64,000 bases of DNA from Branchiostoma floridae (taxonomy: Eukaryota; Chordata; Leptocardii; Amphioxiformes; Branchiostomatidae): contig NC_049983.1 in NCBI RefSeq assembly GCF_000003815.2, forward strand, positions 19,378,217-19,442,216, written 5' to 3'. The notes under the pieces are model-generated. The model was not told the origin of the DNA. It did not search any database and worked only from the letters and a program-made list of their open reading frames with translations. Positions 11,929 to 26,912 of the stretch are shown one piece after another. The position numbers and the translations under genes are program-made. The stretch's first letter is position 1; each line of letters opens with the position of its first letter.

Positions 11929-14900
11929 AGCTGATAGGCCCGCCATGTACACACCTGTCTGCCAGAGAGCAGCAGGTGGACACAGAAAATTCATTACAAA
12001 ACCGCGCACCCACCCACCATGCCTGACAAGTGTGACCAATGGGCTCTGTGTTACAATGCTAAGACCATCTTCTATTATTCTAGCCAACTGCTTTCATTGA
12101 ATTTCTGGCACAATTCATCCGTACTTTCTGTGATGAAGTTTGCTGTTGTTTGGCAACATCTGGTCTGTCTGGCCAGTAATGTTCCTGCAGAAGGAATAGT
12201 TATCATCTTATCACACAGCCAGGCCCCTCTGTCCTAACTAAGGTCAAGGGTTCTGCATATTCATGCACTTTAACCATCTGGTATGCTATCAACAGTTGAC
12301 AAGGCCTGAACAAAAAAAAATAATGTTTATTGCAGCATTTGCATTTCCCAGAAGATTGTTGCTGCAAATTGTTTTCAAATAGATACAGATTTCTGAAATA
12401 ATGATATCATGATATCAGAATTTTAGTAAAACTATCTGTGATAACAGATAATAGTTAATTCATCAGGATCCAAGTTGAATGTTTACACGGAAGCAAATTC
12501 TTCACAATGTCAAAAAATAGTACTTGTCCATGGTGCTGAATAGATAGTCATTGTGAGTTCTTGCACAAGATTGGCATTCTTGCTTGCGAGGGACATTTCG
12601 CATTCAAACTGCATGTAAATAGGAGAGACAAGATTGCTGCCACTTCCTTTTGTGACAGCTTGAGTGAATTTTGCCACTGACTATGGAGCAAAAGGAAAGA
12701 AAAGACAGTTCCAGTAGGGATACTACTTGCATGTTGCGGAGGCAGTTATATTGGTTAATGCAATTCTGTCTGTACCAGTTGAATGTGAATTCCATTCACC
12801 ATGTATGTGCACATCTGCCATACATTGTTCTTGACATAGTGTCTCATCCACTGATCTTATGAAGTGATATGCCACTAATTTATTAAAGAAATCTGGGTTT
12901 CCTTCCCGAAATGTATACCATGAGTGGCTTTGTCAAAATCTCAACCCTAGTCTCAAGTGGTTGCTTTTATCTGGCCTTTTCAAATTGTCTGCTCATAAAT
13001 ATACAGATTATCATTCCTTGGAAACCAATTTTTGCATTGTTGCACACATCCATGGCGCCAAGAGCTGTTAAGGCAGTGGCTATGGGGCCGCCAGAGGGTT
13101 ATGAAAACAGTCTGTATCAATCTTGCTAAGAGAGACAATAATATTCAGATTAACTCAATTTTTGTTGCCAGATGGAAAGATATCGGGTCAATATGGGAGG
13201 ACAGTGACCCTGAGAAGAAATTTATGGAGGATGATGAAATATCGATTATGATACAAAGCAGACATGCATGTGCCAAATCAGTGGGCTGTAGGCAACAAAT
13301 TAAAGAATGGAAAAGCTTATCATGAAGGGAAGTTTTTGTTGTTCAAGTTCAAGTTGAAAAAAAGTTCCAGCTGTAGAAATCTACCTCCTACAGTATGATT
13401 TGTTGCTGAAGCTTTGCGTTGTCAAGAAAGAACAGTCTCATTTTGAATTAAGAAATGCATGCATCTTTTTGTTTTTGTATTTTATAACATTTTTGCCCTC
13501 AAAGTAACGAGTAAAGCCTTGAGGGCTACAACTCAACCCTCCCATCAGCCCCTTCTCCACAGTCCATTCCCTCAGCCAAGAAACATCTCCATTGGTTTGG
13601 AATTCAACAGTCACACTCCATTAAGAAGTAGCAGCCAGTACTTTGCATTGCTGCTTGGAGAGATAGAGACAGGATTGATCCATCAGAAAGGCTGCCAGCT
13701 GTAGCTCTTTCCATTCCCTCATGGCCACCTAGGTTTTTCCTCAAAAGGTGTTGGCAGACTCAAAGCCTCTGGTCTCATCAACACATCCAAATGGTGGATG
13801 GCCTTATCCTAATACTGCCTCTCTGCTGATTTTCTCTCAAATCCCTTCTGACATTTAGCTCAGCGCCATTTCATTTGTCTGAGCATTTGCAGTTGGGTAG
13901 GAGGGACAGTTAGTTGATCATTGTATCTTCAAATGAAATGGGATTCAAAGTGATTTGAAATGCAAGTAATTTTTGTATCATGTCAACAGTTTAAAAAAGA
14001 ACCAAGAATTCTTGTTCACCATCTTTTTGTTTTTGAGTATAGACAGGCTTTGAGGAGTACGCACCATGAAAGGTACCAAAAATTCCCATTTAAACATTAC
14101 CACATGCAAGAATTACTATTTACTGTACACATTTAAAAGCTCCTAGCACAAGTGTGTTTCACAGTCAGCTGCTTGTCAACATGGGTACCATCCTAAAAAT
14201 AGACATTCATTTTCATGACAAATCACAGAAGTGAAAGCTCTCCTGCACATATTGAAGGAAGTTTATTCATAAGCATCTGTAAGTACAATCCAGAAGATCT
14301 GTCTTACCTTTAGAATTAATCAGATTTTCTGTTCATGTACCTAGCCACACATTGACCACCCTCTGCTCATACCAGTTCACCCAAGACAAGTTCTGATGCC
14401 TCAAGTATTGAAACAGGATCTCCTGAAGCAATAAAGGGGGCTTTGAACCCAGAGATTGTTTGATAGTCTGGGGGCCTTCTGGTAAATTTGTGTGCTGTTA
14501 TTACAGCACCATTCTTACACTTCTCTTTGATATGGTACATGACTTAACACAACGGTGGGGCTTGTCCTCAAAGAATACTAAACAGGCCCTTGTCAGTGTG
14601 GACACTGTGTTACATCGCTTCACCAACAGTCTGGATTACAGAGGGCTCAAGGCATAAAGCTCTTGTCCACCCACGCCCTGAAGAACAGAGATATATTAGT
14701 TATGGAACTATTGCGACTTGTGGTCAGCAAGGTCAGTGTATGAAAGAAAGTTTATATGAAAGGGTGTGGAAGTGTATAAAGACTGGTGACATGCACTGTG
14801 GTAACGTCACCAAAAATAAAGCACACTCATCTTCTAAACATGTATGAAATGAACAATGAAAAAGTTGTGCCACAGGTCATTGTCCCAGATTGGAAAATAA

Positions 14901-17900
14901 GAACAAAACTTCATGTCCCATCACTAGTATATGACACCTAGCCTGTTGTTATGACGAATAACTCTTTCTGCAGTACAAATGTGAAGGATTTTGCTGCATT
15001 GCTGTTGCTTAACAGGGCTTGTTTCACTAATTGGTTCATGTTCTGATCACAATCTTCAAAGCCTCAGCACGGAACAGCCTGCATAGTGTCAAGAACTTGG
15101 ACCAAGGCAGAGTTCCTCTTTCTATTTTTGTCATGTCTGAATCATTCATCAGGGAATCATTTCCACGCCACAACCCATGTATAATCAATCACCAACAGGC
15201 CACCAAAGGCCTGTGAAGGTGTTATTACAATCATACAGTAAACTGAGTCTGATACCTTCCACACCCAGGATATTAGACATATTCATCACTGACGAAGATC
15301 TCCGCAGCCATCAGCATGAATGATAATTTACTTCAGGGCTTGGAGACGGTTAATTGACTCCATATTAGGAGCACACTTGATTAATTATTCAGAGCTATCC
15401 ACCCGTTCTGCGGTTGCCTTTCTGTCAGGTGCACTGGGAGGCAATTTGTAGGCAGTAACTCGACTTCTCCCACTCAATGCAAGGCTGTCTTCCCAACATG
15501 TTGTTTGACCTTTCAATATATGATGGGGATTTCATGCATTGAAGAGACAAGCCTGCCATGAAAATGGTATACATTCTCTCTGAATTTGCTGTGTCCCAGG
15601 GTGCACTTTGGTCTGTACTGAAAATAACTGGAGGTAAAAGCACGATAGCACTATAGCATACTTGTACTGTCCATCATCTTGTGTTGGAAGTCTCAAAATT
15701 GCACCAGTCTTTGTCGCACAGATGTGATGTAATGGCTATATGTATAAAAAAAATCTTGTATTGTGTGCAAGTACGCAAAGCTATAAGAAGAGTCCAAACT
15801 CCAGGGTTTTCCTATCTAGTGGATAGATTTGTGGGGGCAGTTTTCTTAATCTTGTCATTCTTTTTGGTACCTAAATTTTTTTTGAGTTTATATAAACACT
15901 TGTGGACACTACAGAAGTGAAATAAGCAAAGACTTATCGAAGACAAATTTGTCATAAACGACTGAAAATAGCCGTGCTCACTATTGTGGAGGTTGAGCTG
16001 CAGTTGTTCAGCAGTGTGCAACAAAAAATCATCAATCAAGAGATTTACTTGTCCAGTGCCTGTTTTGGTAGGTCATGGAAATGTCTCATCTGTATTTGCA
16101 CTGAATCATTACAGTTATAGCCTGAATCGTTTAGCTTTCAAATTGGATTTGGGATGCTCTCTTATGAACCATGTCATGCAGCCATCTGACCATCCTTCTA
16201 TTTGCTTAAGGAAGTGTTGAACTTCTGCAAAAATGCCAGAGGTAGTTTGTGTTTAAAACCAAACTCACCATCTTTGAGGTTCTTCTATGAAATACAGATG
16301 GGCAATGTTTCATGTGTAGCTGCCTTTAAGAAACTCTTGTGATCAGATCAGAGTGAAAGATGGGTAATACAACTAACCTGCTGGGTACTACTAACTTACT
16401 GGGTGATATGAGCTTGTTTGGGTACCCTAGAGTCTGGCAGTATATTAGGTAAGCTAGTGTGCTTATTTTAGGATACCTAAAGTCCATGGGTATACCAATG
16501 TAGTACCAATGACAAGCTTCAAGGAATAAAACAGGAAATGGATAAAGTAGTCTTTTGCTTTCAGGGCTTTGGTCTCAGATGCACTGATGTTAGGCTTGTC
16601 TCTATAGAAGGACCTTTGAGTGACTGCTGTAGACTACTTGTATTCTCATGGCACCACCACACTTTGAGCCTCACAAAACAAATCCCTCGTTATTAGCCCA
16701 TGCTGTAAAACTTAGCCAGTGATGGGTTGGACTGAGGTAATCTAATCAGTGGACAATGGCTTTCCTATAAAGCATGTCATACCCGGGTAACTGTGAAAAG
16801 GGATTTCCCCAAAATGGGCAGGAGATCTAGAGCTGACATGGTCTTTCTAATCAGGTTTTATAGCCTTGGATCTTAGTAACCTGCCAATTTTACAAAAACA
16901 AGCTGCTTTTGTGCCATTTCTGGTTATAGATCAAATTATTTTAATAATAAACACTGGGGATGACTCATAGTGTGATAGCTTACCTTTCTATGTCCCTATT
17001 TAGAATTCCTAAAATTTGGTATGCATCGAGTGCAAAGCTTGATGCAGACCCTACAGCTTGCATTTCCATTGCAAGCAAAACCACAAATTGCAATCTGTCA
17101 GTTTTATGAAATTGATCATATACAGTGTAGCACTTAAGTGCGTCATTTGCGGAAATGTGGCAGTATTTGCAGCTGATTGGAAAGTTACAGGCTGACTTGG
17201 TGATGAAACCATTTCTACGCTAAGCAAAGTGTTGCCTCTACTGTTGTGACTTTGACTACTCCAGGCCACAGAAGGACCCTGTGAAAAAGGAGCTTTGGAT
17301 CACGAGGTTACTGCGATACGTTATATTTACAATGACAACGTGAGAGCGCATACGATTCAAGGAAAGATGCGGTCGTATTCTGCACTGTACTCGCAATCAG
17401 CAGACTTGTGCGATGTGTGTCGACAATGATACTCATCATCAACGGTGGCTGGTTTTCCACCATATTGTAATCTTTATATGTGAGGTCTGGATTCCCTGGC
17501 GGGACTTTGACTGTACAGCATTTAATAAGTAGTGCGAAGCAATTATATAGCATGTTCTGTACATGTGGCAATGTGAGCTGCCGGTGAGAGCCTGCCTTAT
17601 GTGATGTGTTACTGCATATCAGTACCAGTTGTCCTAGAATCTTGGACCTACACGGTCGGCAAACGTGAGGCCAGGTGCAGAAAGTTGTACAGCATCCATG
17701 TTGGAATTTGATAGAATATGATATGACTCTTGACTTAATGAATGTGACTTTAACCTTGCTGATTCAGTTGTTGTAAAAATTAAAGCAGTATCAAAACAAG
17801 ATAAACTACTGCTTAAAACAAGGTTTTTGTGGTAAGGGTTCCTATGTATATGTATAGTGGAAATAGACTTCTAATCTGACAAATTTTACAATGTTACATC

Positions 17901-20900
17901 TTTTCTGACATACTTTTGGTTAAAAAAAGGCAGAATCAACTTTTTGAATTTAAACGCGACATGGGAGAACATGTAACAATATCTTCCTTACACAAAATGA
18001 GATTATACCATACTTAGATGCATAATTATATGTGACAATATGTCCATGCCATTGATATGAACAGTATATGTATGTGCACACAGATGTCTCTTGTCATTCA
18101 GACTTTTATCATTCATGTGGGACATGTGAGCTTGACATGCCTTACCTTACATGGAACATCAAGCAGTCATATTGCAGCATTGTATAGAAATGTGAACCAG
18201 ATTGCCATGATTGATATGATCATGCCATGAACATCTTTCTATATGAAGTACACAAGTGGAATGTATGTTGTAATCCTAAGTATAACCAAGTTTTGAAGAA
18301 AATTATTTTTGCAACAACATGTACTCAAGAACCATGAGTTCTATTATGAAAAATGTTTAGCCTATGTAAAGGAAGGGCTGTCACAGGTTAATATCACCAA
18401 TGATTGTAGCAGTTCCTGATACATAATCATGAAATTCTAAAGCATGATAACAATGTGATAGTGATTTGAAATTGCAGACGAAATCATCCACCAGCTTACC
18501 ATTGGTTGGTCATCAAAATTCTGTCCTTCACTTGTTTCAGGACTGTTTTGGAAATCTCCATATCTTTCCAAGTGATCTGATCATTTGGATAATGTTGCCA
18601 ATAGTGTACATTCAAAACTCCTGTCTGTTAGCCATTGTTTGTGCTACATGCAGTTCAGGTTTACTCAGAGAACTCTTCCTGATGGTTATTCACTAATATT
18701 GTATACGGGAACATAAACCTGTGGCTGCACTTCAGACTCCATCCTCCTGTTGATGAGAAATTGGATGAATTATGTATTATATACGTCCTTGGCATTTTCT
18801 TGCCATCCATATTGTGAAATGCACTTACTGTCTATGCAGTGCATCAACGTTCTGTGGGAGGATTAATGTGATGAGGATTTTGGAGTAATTCTAGGTTTGA
18901 TTATGTGCACTCTTCTGTCAGCGGCAGTCCCAGGATGAGTTGTTGCTGACATGTGGCTGCTTTGATGAGATTTTAAAAAAAGCCGGAGGATTTAGGACAG
19001 AGTCCAAATATCTAGTAACATCGCTCGCTAAGTAGATTCTGGCAATGGCTTTTATTGCATAGGCAGCTCTTCTGCGAATTGCGAGGTAAATTATGTAAGG
19101 ATTTGGGGATAAAATGGCTGGGCTGATGTGGAGATGCCAGAAGTGCACGTTCAATATGCTGATTGCCCCAGTATTGATTCCTGGTACAATTTGCTGAGTA
19201 TCAAGGAAGCTACCGCATCTCATTTTTGTCATACTCCCCGAAGGGTTACAAAACAGAGGAGGAAAAAACAACACGATCCATCAATATCGTTTTTACCAGT
19301 TTTACATCAGAATATGCGTATACCTTGCCAATGTATAAAGATTTCCTGATGGATGAAATGTAATATATATTTTGGAAGAAAATTGTTGCCAACAAATTGA
19401 GCAGAATATAGCCTACAGTGATATTACATAGTCCAGAGTATGAATACTGGTATGTTACCTTGTCGATTTACTAGAAATAATTGTGCATAAGTAGACATGC
19501 TGTATATCAATCAACAGTAAATTTTGGAGCCATAAAAGTAGTCGTAGAAATAGTGAAGAGGTAGTGTCGATAAATAGATACATTGTAGATATCTACTCCG
19601 CTTTTGTTGCTTGTAAAGTAAAGTTTCTTGTTGGCTAGCTGGAGGCTTCTCGTAAAATGAATGCTCTTCCTGTACTGCTGCAGGCTGTACTCGATACACA
19701 CTTTTGAATAAAGCAAATTTTGTGAAGCACCATTGGGAGAGTGATCAGTGTCTGAAGGCATGCAATCTTTCATGTCAGGGTGGCATGCAGCCATATATAG
19801 AACGGTAATGCATGGTGTGCAAAAGACGTGTGATTTGTGCTGGCCCGATCAAGATAAAGTGTCAACAACGCAATAGGTGCGTTTTGAAAGCACAACAGAT
19901 GGCCTCAAGGAGGATATTGGGAATTTCAGCATGCATTTTTCATATTTTTCTCGAGCAAAGTGTCTCTACCTAATCTACGTTAATTGTTTTAATGGGCTTT
20001 GGGCTTTATCGAATTTAAATCATCATCATTATCATACCAGAGCTGTATTCTATAAAGAAATAAGACTTTTAGAATCAAACAAAAGGATTAAACTGGTCAA
20101 TGTTTATTGGTATTGATGGATAAATGCAATCATAGCTTAAAGATTGAAGAAAAGGAATAATCATTATGAAAACTTCTAAAATCAATAACCTAATTGTTAT
20201 AAAAAAAATCATGTACCCTGCATCGGTGATGCTGTGGCTTAATTAGAAAATACACCTGGAGGCAATGTACATGCAAAAGTTGCCATAAATCTAGAATTTA
20301 TCAGGAATATTCAGCTGGATGCTGTAGTGCTTGTGTATTGAAAACTCAGGCACTTTAGGTGAAAAGATTTGACGACGTTCCAAATATTACACTCTCAAGT
20401 AGCCTGGACTGTTGCCTTTTTGATAGAGAGGGGCTGGTTTGGAATATATTACCCCCTTCGATCGCAATGTCCCTAATTGTTTGCTCTTATACTGTGAGAA
20501 ATAATTCATAAGCCATCTTTACAAAATCGGTATATAAATCCCTTATAATGCAGTTATGATTGCCATAAACTAATAAGCAATGTCTGCAGCAAAATGGACA
20601 GTAGACACCGAGTCTGGAGCAATATGGGAGCGTGGGAGTGTTGAAAGGTTAAGAAATCAAAGCAACTTCAAATTTTGTTACTGCACTGGAATGAAGCAGA
20701 CTTGATAGCCAACTTTGAATGTTTCACAAGAGACCATTTCAGGAATGTGAAAATGGCACTCATATGTAGTGTGCTGACTGTACCAAATAGTGCACTTGTC
20801 CTAATGCAAATTAAATCATTATGCACTGAAAAACAGGGACAGTTAGTGGGATGCCATTAGTGTACCAAGCATGGCTACCACGTCGACAGGGTAACATTAC

Positions 20901-22150
20901 AAGCCAACCCGCCAATCAATACGTGAAGCATTGGCCACAGTAAATCAGAAAATTGGTCTTGAAATAAAAGATTCAGTCCCCATTGATTTTGCCATTGCAC
21001 TCTTAAGGGAGTACTTCACTTTGTAGGTTTGTTCGATTCTTTGATCACGATGGTACGATAGACGTCCTCATTCACGGCCATGGCAGGAGGACCTGAGTAG
21101 AAAACGCCAAGATAATCAATTTAAATAGGGCCACGCTTTATGACGTCATGATATACTTTACTTTCTGGCCACAAACTTAATTCTTGCCATAAATCAGGAA
21201 AGGCTGGTCAGTAATTCTACAGCTTTAGATTTCTTTCCGATTTGTCAATGTCAAAGGGAGCCATGTGAGGCATTGGTTTTAGACTGGAAATAAAATGCGA
21301 TAGCAAAATGATATAAGGCTGAAATGGGAGTACATTTGATTTTGTTTCTCAAACTGTTAGGGGAAAATCTGAGTTACAGCTAAGTGGTTGTATATTAGCC
21401 CCCCAGGGCAGAGGTATTGGCCTCCAATTTCTATTGGTTTTACTGGTGCTGCTGCTGAATCAAGTTTCCTGGCAATGACCTTTGCATTTTACTTTCTAAG
21501 TTCTCAGCTATATTGACTGGTTTATCTGCAGCAGCCCTATCCAGGGATTCTGTATTCTCAATTCACACAAAAAAAGTGGCATAGACTCCTTCCTATTGGA
21601 GCATTCTAAATTGATAGACTTCAGGGTCCAGATGGATATGAGGTAACCTTTTCGTTAATCTGACCAACGGTTGCAACATCCCACTTAACAGTCACTGGGA
21701 GTGCAGACAATCTCGATATGGGACCGAAATTGACTCCGCCACCTAATCCTGCCACTTCAAACACACTACAGCTGAAGTAATAATAAATCAGACATTCATG
21801 AACTTGTACTTTTTCAGGAAGTTGTAATTTTCTAGACTGTAAATTAAAATGTAAGACTTAGTGTAGAAATAGGTCATTTCTATTCTAAGCAGAGTCAACT
21901 GCCCTTGCACTCTGAAAAAAATAAGGCTATCCAAAGATTCGAGTCAAAAAAGGAATGGAAGGATAGAAGGTAGAATAATGGCACTTAGACAGACGGGATG
22001 AATGCAGACCATAGCAACACCAATGCAGTTATGGAGAACATATACATGCACATATACCACAGACTAGCTATAACCTAAACATACAACATGTATGAAAATG
22101 CAACTGAGCAGTAGTACAAGCATTTCTAGGTGTGTCAGGTGTTGTCCTTC
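11929..22150. other. ten-kilobase stretch without a supported gene
   Basis: Only short frames without domains are present. A GATATCATGATATC palindrome lies near 12401-12415 and an RE1-like site is listed separately at 12524. More GC-balanced islands, such as about 17290-17580 and 18950-19150, stand out from the AT-rich surroundings and could be conserved regulatory DNA. I see no direct proof of that. Confidence 0.45.
12524..12540 (-). promoter_or_regulatory. RE1/NRSE-like motif, one mismatch
   Basis: Read on the minus strand this is TTCAGCACCATGGACAA. It matches the RE1 consensus TYAGMRCCNNRGMSAG at 15 of 16 positions, with A instead of the last G. By my rough count about one such near-match is expected by chance in a window this size, so it has little weight alone. 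Confidence 0.2.
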
Positions 22151-22153
22151 TTG

Positions 22154-22236
22154 TGAGAGAGGGAGAGAGAGAAAGATGAGAAAAAGGAGAGAACACACAG
22201 CAAGTGACTGACTGAGTGAGTGAGGAAGTGAGCTGT
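22154..22236. repeat. GA-rich low-complexity stretch followed by TGAC/TGAG imperfect repeat
   Basis: Interrupted (GA)n with GAGAGAGGGAGAGAGAG, then GTGACTGACTGAGTGAGTGA. Simple sequence, no other meaning seen. Confidence 0.75.
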
Positions 22237-25200
22237 GCCCAGTGGCAGGGACATCAGAAACACGCCCACCATCCACGGTTAAGCCTGCGCCTGTTCCTGG
22301 CTGACAGCTTGGCGAGAACTTCACCGACTGTGACCATCCGTGTCCAGGATGATCTCATCAGCGATGGCAGACCGCCAACACCACTGGGTAGGCACTCTCT
22401 TTTCCTGCTGTAAGTACTACATGATCACTGGGAGGGCAAGTGCCAAATGCTGAGAAATAATTTCCTTCATGTGTATTCGTTTCATCTTTTGTCATTTACA
22501 GGACATTCTTCTCTCCTTCTTGTCCAGCTGCCGAGGAATTGGCAATTACTGACATATATTGGGGTCAGAGGTCACCGCTGTGTGCTCTGCGGGGTTCATT
22601 CACAGCGGCACTGTTGTTATTTTTGCGGATTTTTTAGAATATAGACATTGCGTAGTACGCGTAAAAGTAAGACAACAAAACAGACAAAACGTAAGAAAAT
22701 TTGTTATTTATCTCTGAAATTTGTTGAGTAATCTTTCAAACCCCGCAGTGTCGCACCAGTGCCCCAAGTGCAGTGAGATAGCACCTTTAGGCAGGACTTG
22801 TTGACCTTATGGCAAAGGTGGCCAAAGATGGGGACTGGACAATGTCTTCAAGCAAGGCGTTCCACTCATGAATGGTGCAGACGAAGAAGGGCTATAGATC
22901 ATGAACTCTTATCATTACAATTAACTAAATCTCTAAAGCTTTGTTTGTTTTTCTCTCTCAGAGCTTTGTTCGCCTTTGTGAACCACGAAGTGCAGCCTTC
23001 TTGTATTGCTGTTTGGTATGCTATGCAGTCACTGCTGAGGAGATTTTGAAGCAGCATCAAGATCCTGCAGGTCTGCAATGACAACCTAAGGTTAGTCTGC
23101 TATATCTTTATACCTAGCACATTGTATACACTGAGTTAAGTTTTGTAAGGATTCGTTGAAACAATCAAGGAACAGTGACATGATCAGTTGACATGATCAG
23201 TTCAATGAACTAGCAAAGTAGAAGTAAATGAGTGAGCTAAAACGTGACAGATGAAGGTACCAATTCTTCTTGTGATATACCTGTAGAATGGTACTTGATA
23301 GATACTGTTACAACAAATTTTGCAGGTAACAGAAAAACTCAAGAAAAGAATATGCACAACCTCTGACCACCCCTGACCTTACTGTTAATCCTTGATTTGA
23401 AAGAAATCCTATTGTCATTATCCTCTGAGACACATTCTTTCATGACCTTTGAAAACTTTCTTGACAATAAGTTCGTTCATTTGACTGGCTTGGAACTTTA
23501 TAGAAATGGATATACACCATTCCATTCCACCTATTAGGTGATGCTTTTCTTGGGTAATGTACCTATGGATCATATAACAAAGAAAGAAAGTCATGTATAA
23601 AGCATTTGGTTTAAAAAGACACATGTACACAGTCATGTGTATCCATATCAAAATTCTTCTAGAGCTGCCCCAAATAGGAAAAGTTTTTTGGCCTTTACAG
23701 CATTTCTTGCAGGTAACATTAGCCAATGGGGATGCTGGTCAATGGACTGGTACTTCCTGCAGGGATTCTAACATGATACAGTCAGGCCTACCGCAGTTTA
23801 AGATAGGGCCTGACAATCTTTCACCATAAGTACTCCTGTCATCAGGTTTACTGGCTGTGACATTTCTAGGCCTGGCTTGCTCCATCCCCAGAGCTCGCTT
23901 GCCACGGGGACTGTAATCTCTTCAGCCAGGCGCATTGTTCCCCAGGGAAATGCCATCAGCAGGTGTGGAAGTGTAATCTGGGCAAATGCCATGCCTAAGC
24001 TGCCTGACTACTCTCACGTCAGAAACGAGGGGAAAATTATTCAATCTGGGAGCCACAAAGTGCCTGTCAAATAGTTGGGAACCAACCTACAGTCATGCAT
24101 CTTGTGGTCTACGTGATTTCCATCATTGCTAGGGAATACTTCTTCAAGTGGAAGCCTATTTTATTCATCACAATTTGCAATTTCGGATGCCTCACAGCTG
24201 CCATTGTGTTATCAGCTACTCTTCCCATAAACTATTCATTGTGTTTTCAGGTTTCAAATGTAATGAAAATATTTCCCATGAGCGAAATCTGACAGTGGTA
24301 ACTTCTTTATGAATATAGAAAGTTCTACTGTTCAGCAAGGGAACAAATTCTAGCTGCTAACTTCAACATTTCTTGATATCATGGGGGAAGATCTGAAGGA
24401 AACAATGTGCCTTGTCCTTGGTGCTGAAATACCGAACGTGAGGTCCTTCTTTCTTTGTCCTTTTAAGTGGCAAATAATCATATTCTTGCTGAATTTTACT
24501 CTAAGATCCTTTCAGGTAAGACATTTCCGGAGACATTGGCTTTCATGTTGTGCTATTCCCCATGACAGTTTATGCTGCCTGTATTCAGTCGGCTTTCAGC
24601 ATCGCTAGCTATTCAAACAGTGATAACAACCTTATCTATACAGCTGTACGCCATCCCGGAGACACACGCCTGACATAACCGAGTCTTCAGATTGCACAAG
24701 CACAACAGCATCAAAAGGACTAAGCTTACGTAGGATATTTGCTGAGACCCATAACTGCCATAGGGAAGACAGCCTGTCACTGTGATACCTTTGAGGACCG
24801 AGCTTCCAGTGGTGAAAAGATGGCTTGCATGACAAGATTTAAGAGCGGGACAAGTAGTGAAGTAAAGGTGGAATGGTACTTCCGTCCATACAAAATGTCA
24901 AGTGCCATCTTTGTGCCTCCATATGCCTGCATGTGCATGTTGTTGGACAGTGTTTGATAGATCTACTATCAAGGTAATGGTATATGGCAATGGCAAGATG
25001 GTAGGTTGAAAGAAGTATGCCACTTTATACAACTTCTAATGTGTCAACTCACTTTCAAAGATTTCCTTGCTGACATTTGTCACTAATACAACCTGCCCAG
25101 CAATGGTTATAAAAGCATATTTATCACAGGAAAGTGGGCATTCTGGGCCTCCTTTGTGCCTTCCATTATTTATGGTTAAAGAGGTTTGGTCTTGTAAAAG

Positions 25201-26912
25201 TTGAAAATTAACTCTGGGCGGTGAATGGCAGCCCCAAAATTAAGTCGGAGTGATAAATGTTATCTTGTTTGCTTTACCTCTGCTTTGTGTATTGAATGGG
25301 TCTGTTTTACAGCATGGACTATCAAGATGGTGGTTAAAAGAAAGAACACAAGTTTTATTGTCCAATTTAACCCTCAAGCAGTATAAAAGTCTATGGTCAC
25401 TTATTTTATGTCTTATAGATTTGTCTTTGTTTTGCAGATGGGTCTCCAACTTTAAATACAGCCCCCATCAAAATAATGTAGCCAATATAGAACATAAGGA
25501 AAACTATTGGATAATAGAACAAACAATACTGCATGGAACTACCTTGAATGATTCTGGGTCTGTTTTTAAATTTGTTTCTTATGAATCAAACCCTATGGAT
25601 TATTTTAATGTAGAAAGCAATTTTGTCCAAATTGTAGGATTGTCATAAAGTCTGTGATCCGCTTCTTGATGTACAGTTTTATCCGTGACCCATGCAGACT
25701 GTGGGACATGCAAAGTGCTGCCCAACCCCTTATTAGTCACCTTCCCTGCCCTTTACTGCCATCCCAAGTATCGTCTCTGCTGAAGTTTTCCCCCGGTGGT
25801 GCTGTGTGAGGAATGAATGTCTTTTTGTTGTTGACCTTTGCCCCAGACTGGGGGCGGCTACTTCTTTCTGCTCGTTTCATCCCCATCGTCATAAACCAAA
25901 AAAGTCTTCCCAGTAAAAATATACAGCTCCATTGCAAGTAGACAGGATACTTTGATCAAGTCGTTTTGAACTTTTATGTGCATAATAGGACAATATATAT
26001 GTTTCTTATACTGGCAGTGGTCCTTATTTTTGTATGTGAAGGTTAGAACATAAATTGTGTCGATATTACAAGAAAGTAAGATGAGCCCTACACACACATT
26101 TCAAGAAAGATATACCTATCTGTATTCTAAAAAGACTGGATACCCCTACCCTATTATCAGTTCTAAGATGTAACAGTGACAGCCACATGTAGCACCATGT
26201 AAAGAACCATTACCATTCTATGCACCAAAGCTGTAATTGTGTGCAGCCCAGCCCATACTTCAAGGCATATGTATGAATTAGTAATATTCACTGGTTACAT
26301 GCAAAACTCTTGGGCCTCACATCCCTGCATTTGCCTGTTTATTATGCCAGCACCGCAGGCATATGTCACAGGTCATCTGAGCAACAAAAGGCAGGCTTTC
26401 CAGGCGCATGAAAAATTCATCACACAATTCATTGTTGCATGATTAGAGTAATCATAACATTGGGTCCAATTACAAACCAGTTCAGTGGGGACATTGTACA
26501 GTTCATGAGTAACCATCCTGCCATATGGGCAGCGTCTGAAGGAACGCCTTTGAAGCTGGCAGCTCGTGGTTACCGCAGCATGGAATGTTTAACAGCATTC
26601 AGCTCAGGAGGATTGAGTTTTCACTGTGAGGATGCTTGTGCAGATATGCAGTCCCACAATATAGTCCAAGTATCATGGGAGTTTGTGTGACTAATAGGAA
26701 GAACAGCTAGGAAAAGGCAATATAAGGACAAATTTGACGTTTGGAAGGAGAGAGTGGACCTGGTCCGGGCAAGTAGCCCGCGACGATGAAGGACAAATTT
26801 ACTGTAGGAAAGTTTTTCATCATAGGTAATGCTTCAAGCAACAAATCAGAACCAATGTTAATGCAATGTAGGAGTAGAGTCTGTAATCCTTTCCAGATGA
26901 TGTCAAGACTAA
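22237..26912. other. non-coding stretch, no supported gene
   Basis: Short frames only. A direct repeat of 13 bases (TGACATGATCAGT twice) lies at 23176-23201. One exon-like segment at 22308-22387 and one RE1-like site at 24412 are treated separately. Confidence 0.45.
24412..24428 (-). promoter_or_regulatory. RE1/NRSE-like motif, one mismatch
   Basis: The minus strand reads TTCAGCACCAAGGACAA, 15 of 16 positions of the RE1 consensus. The single deviation is at the last G, as in the site at 12524. Near-chance frequency on its own. Confidence 0.2.

Noticed and set aside
25250-25648. 132-codon frame with hydrophobic start
   Set aside because: AT-rich, no domain, poor codon composition; most likely chance.
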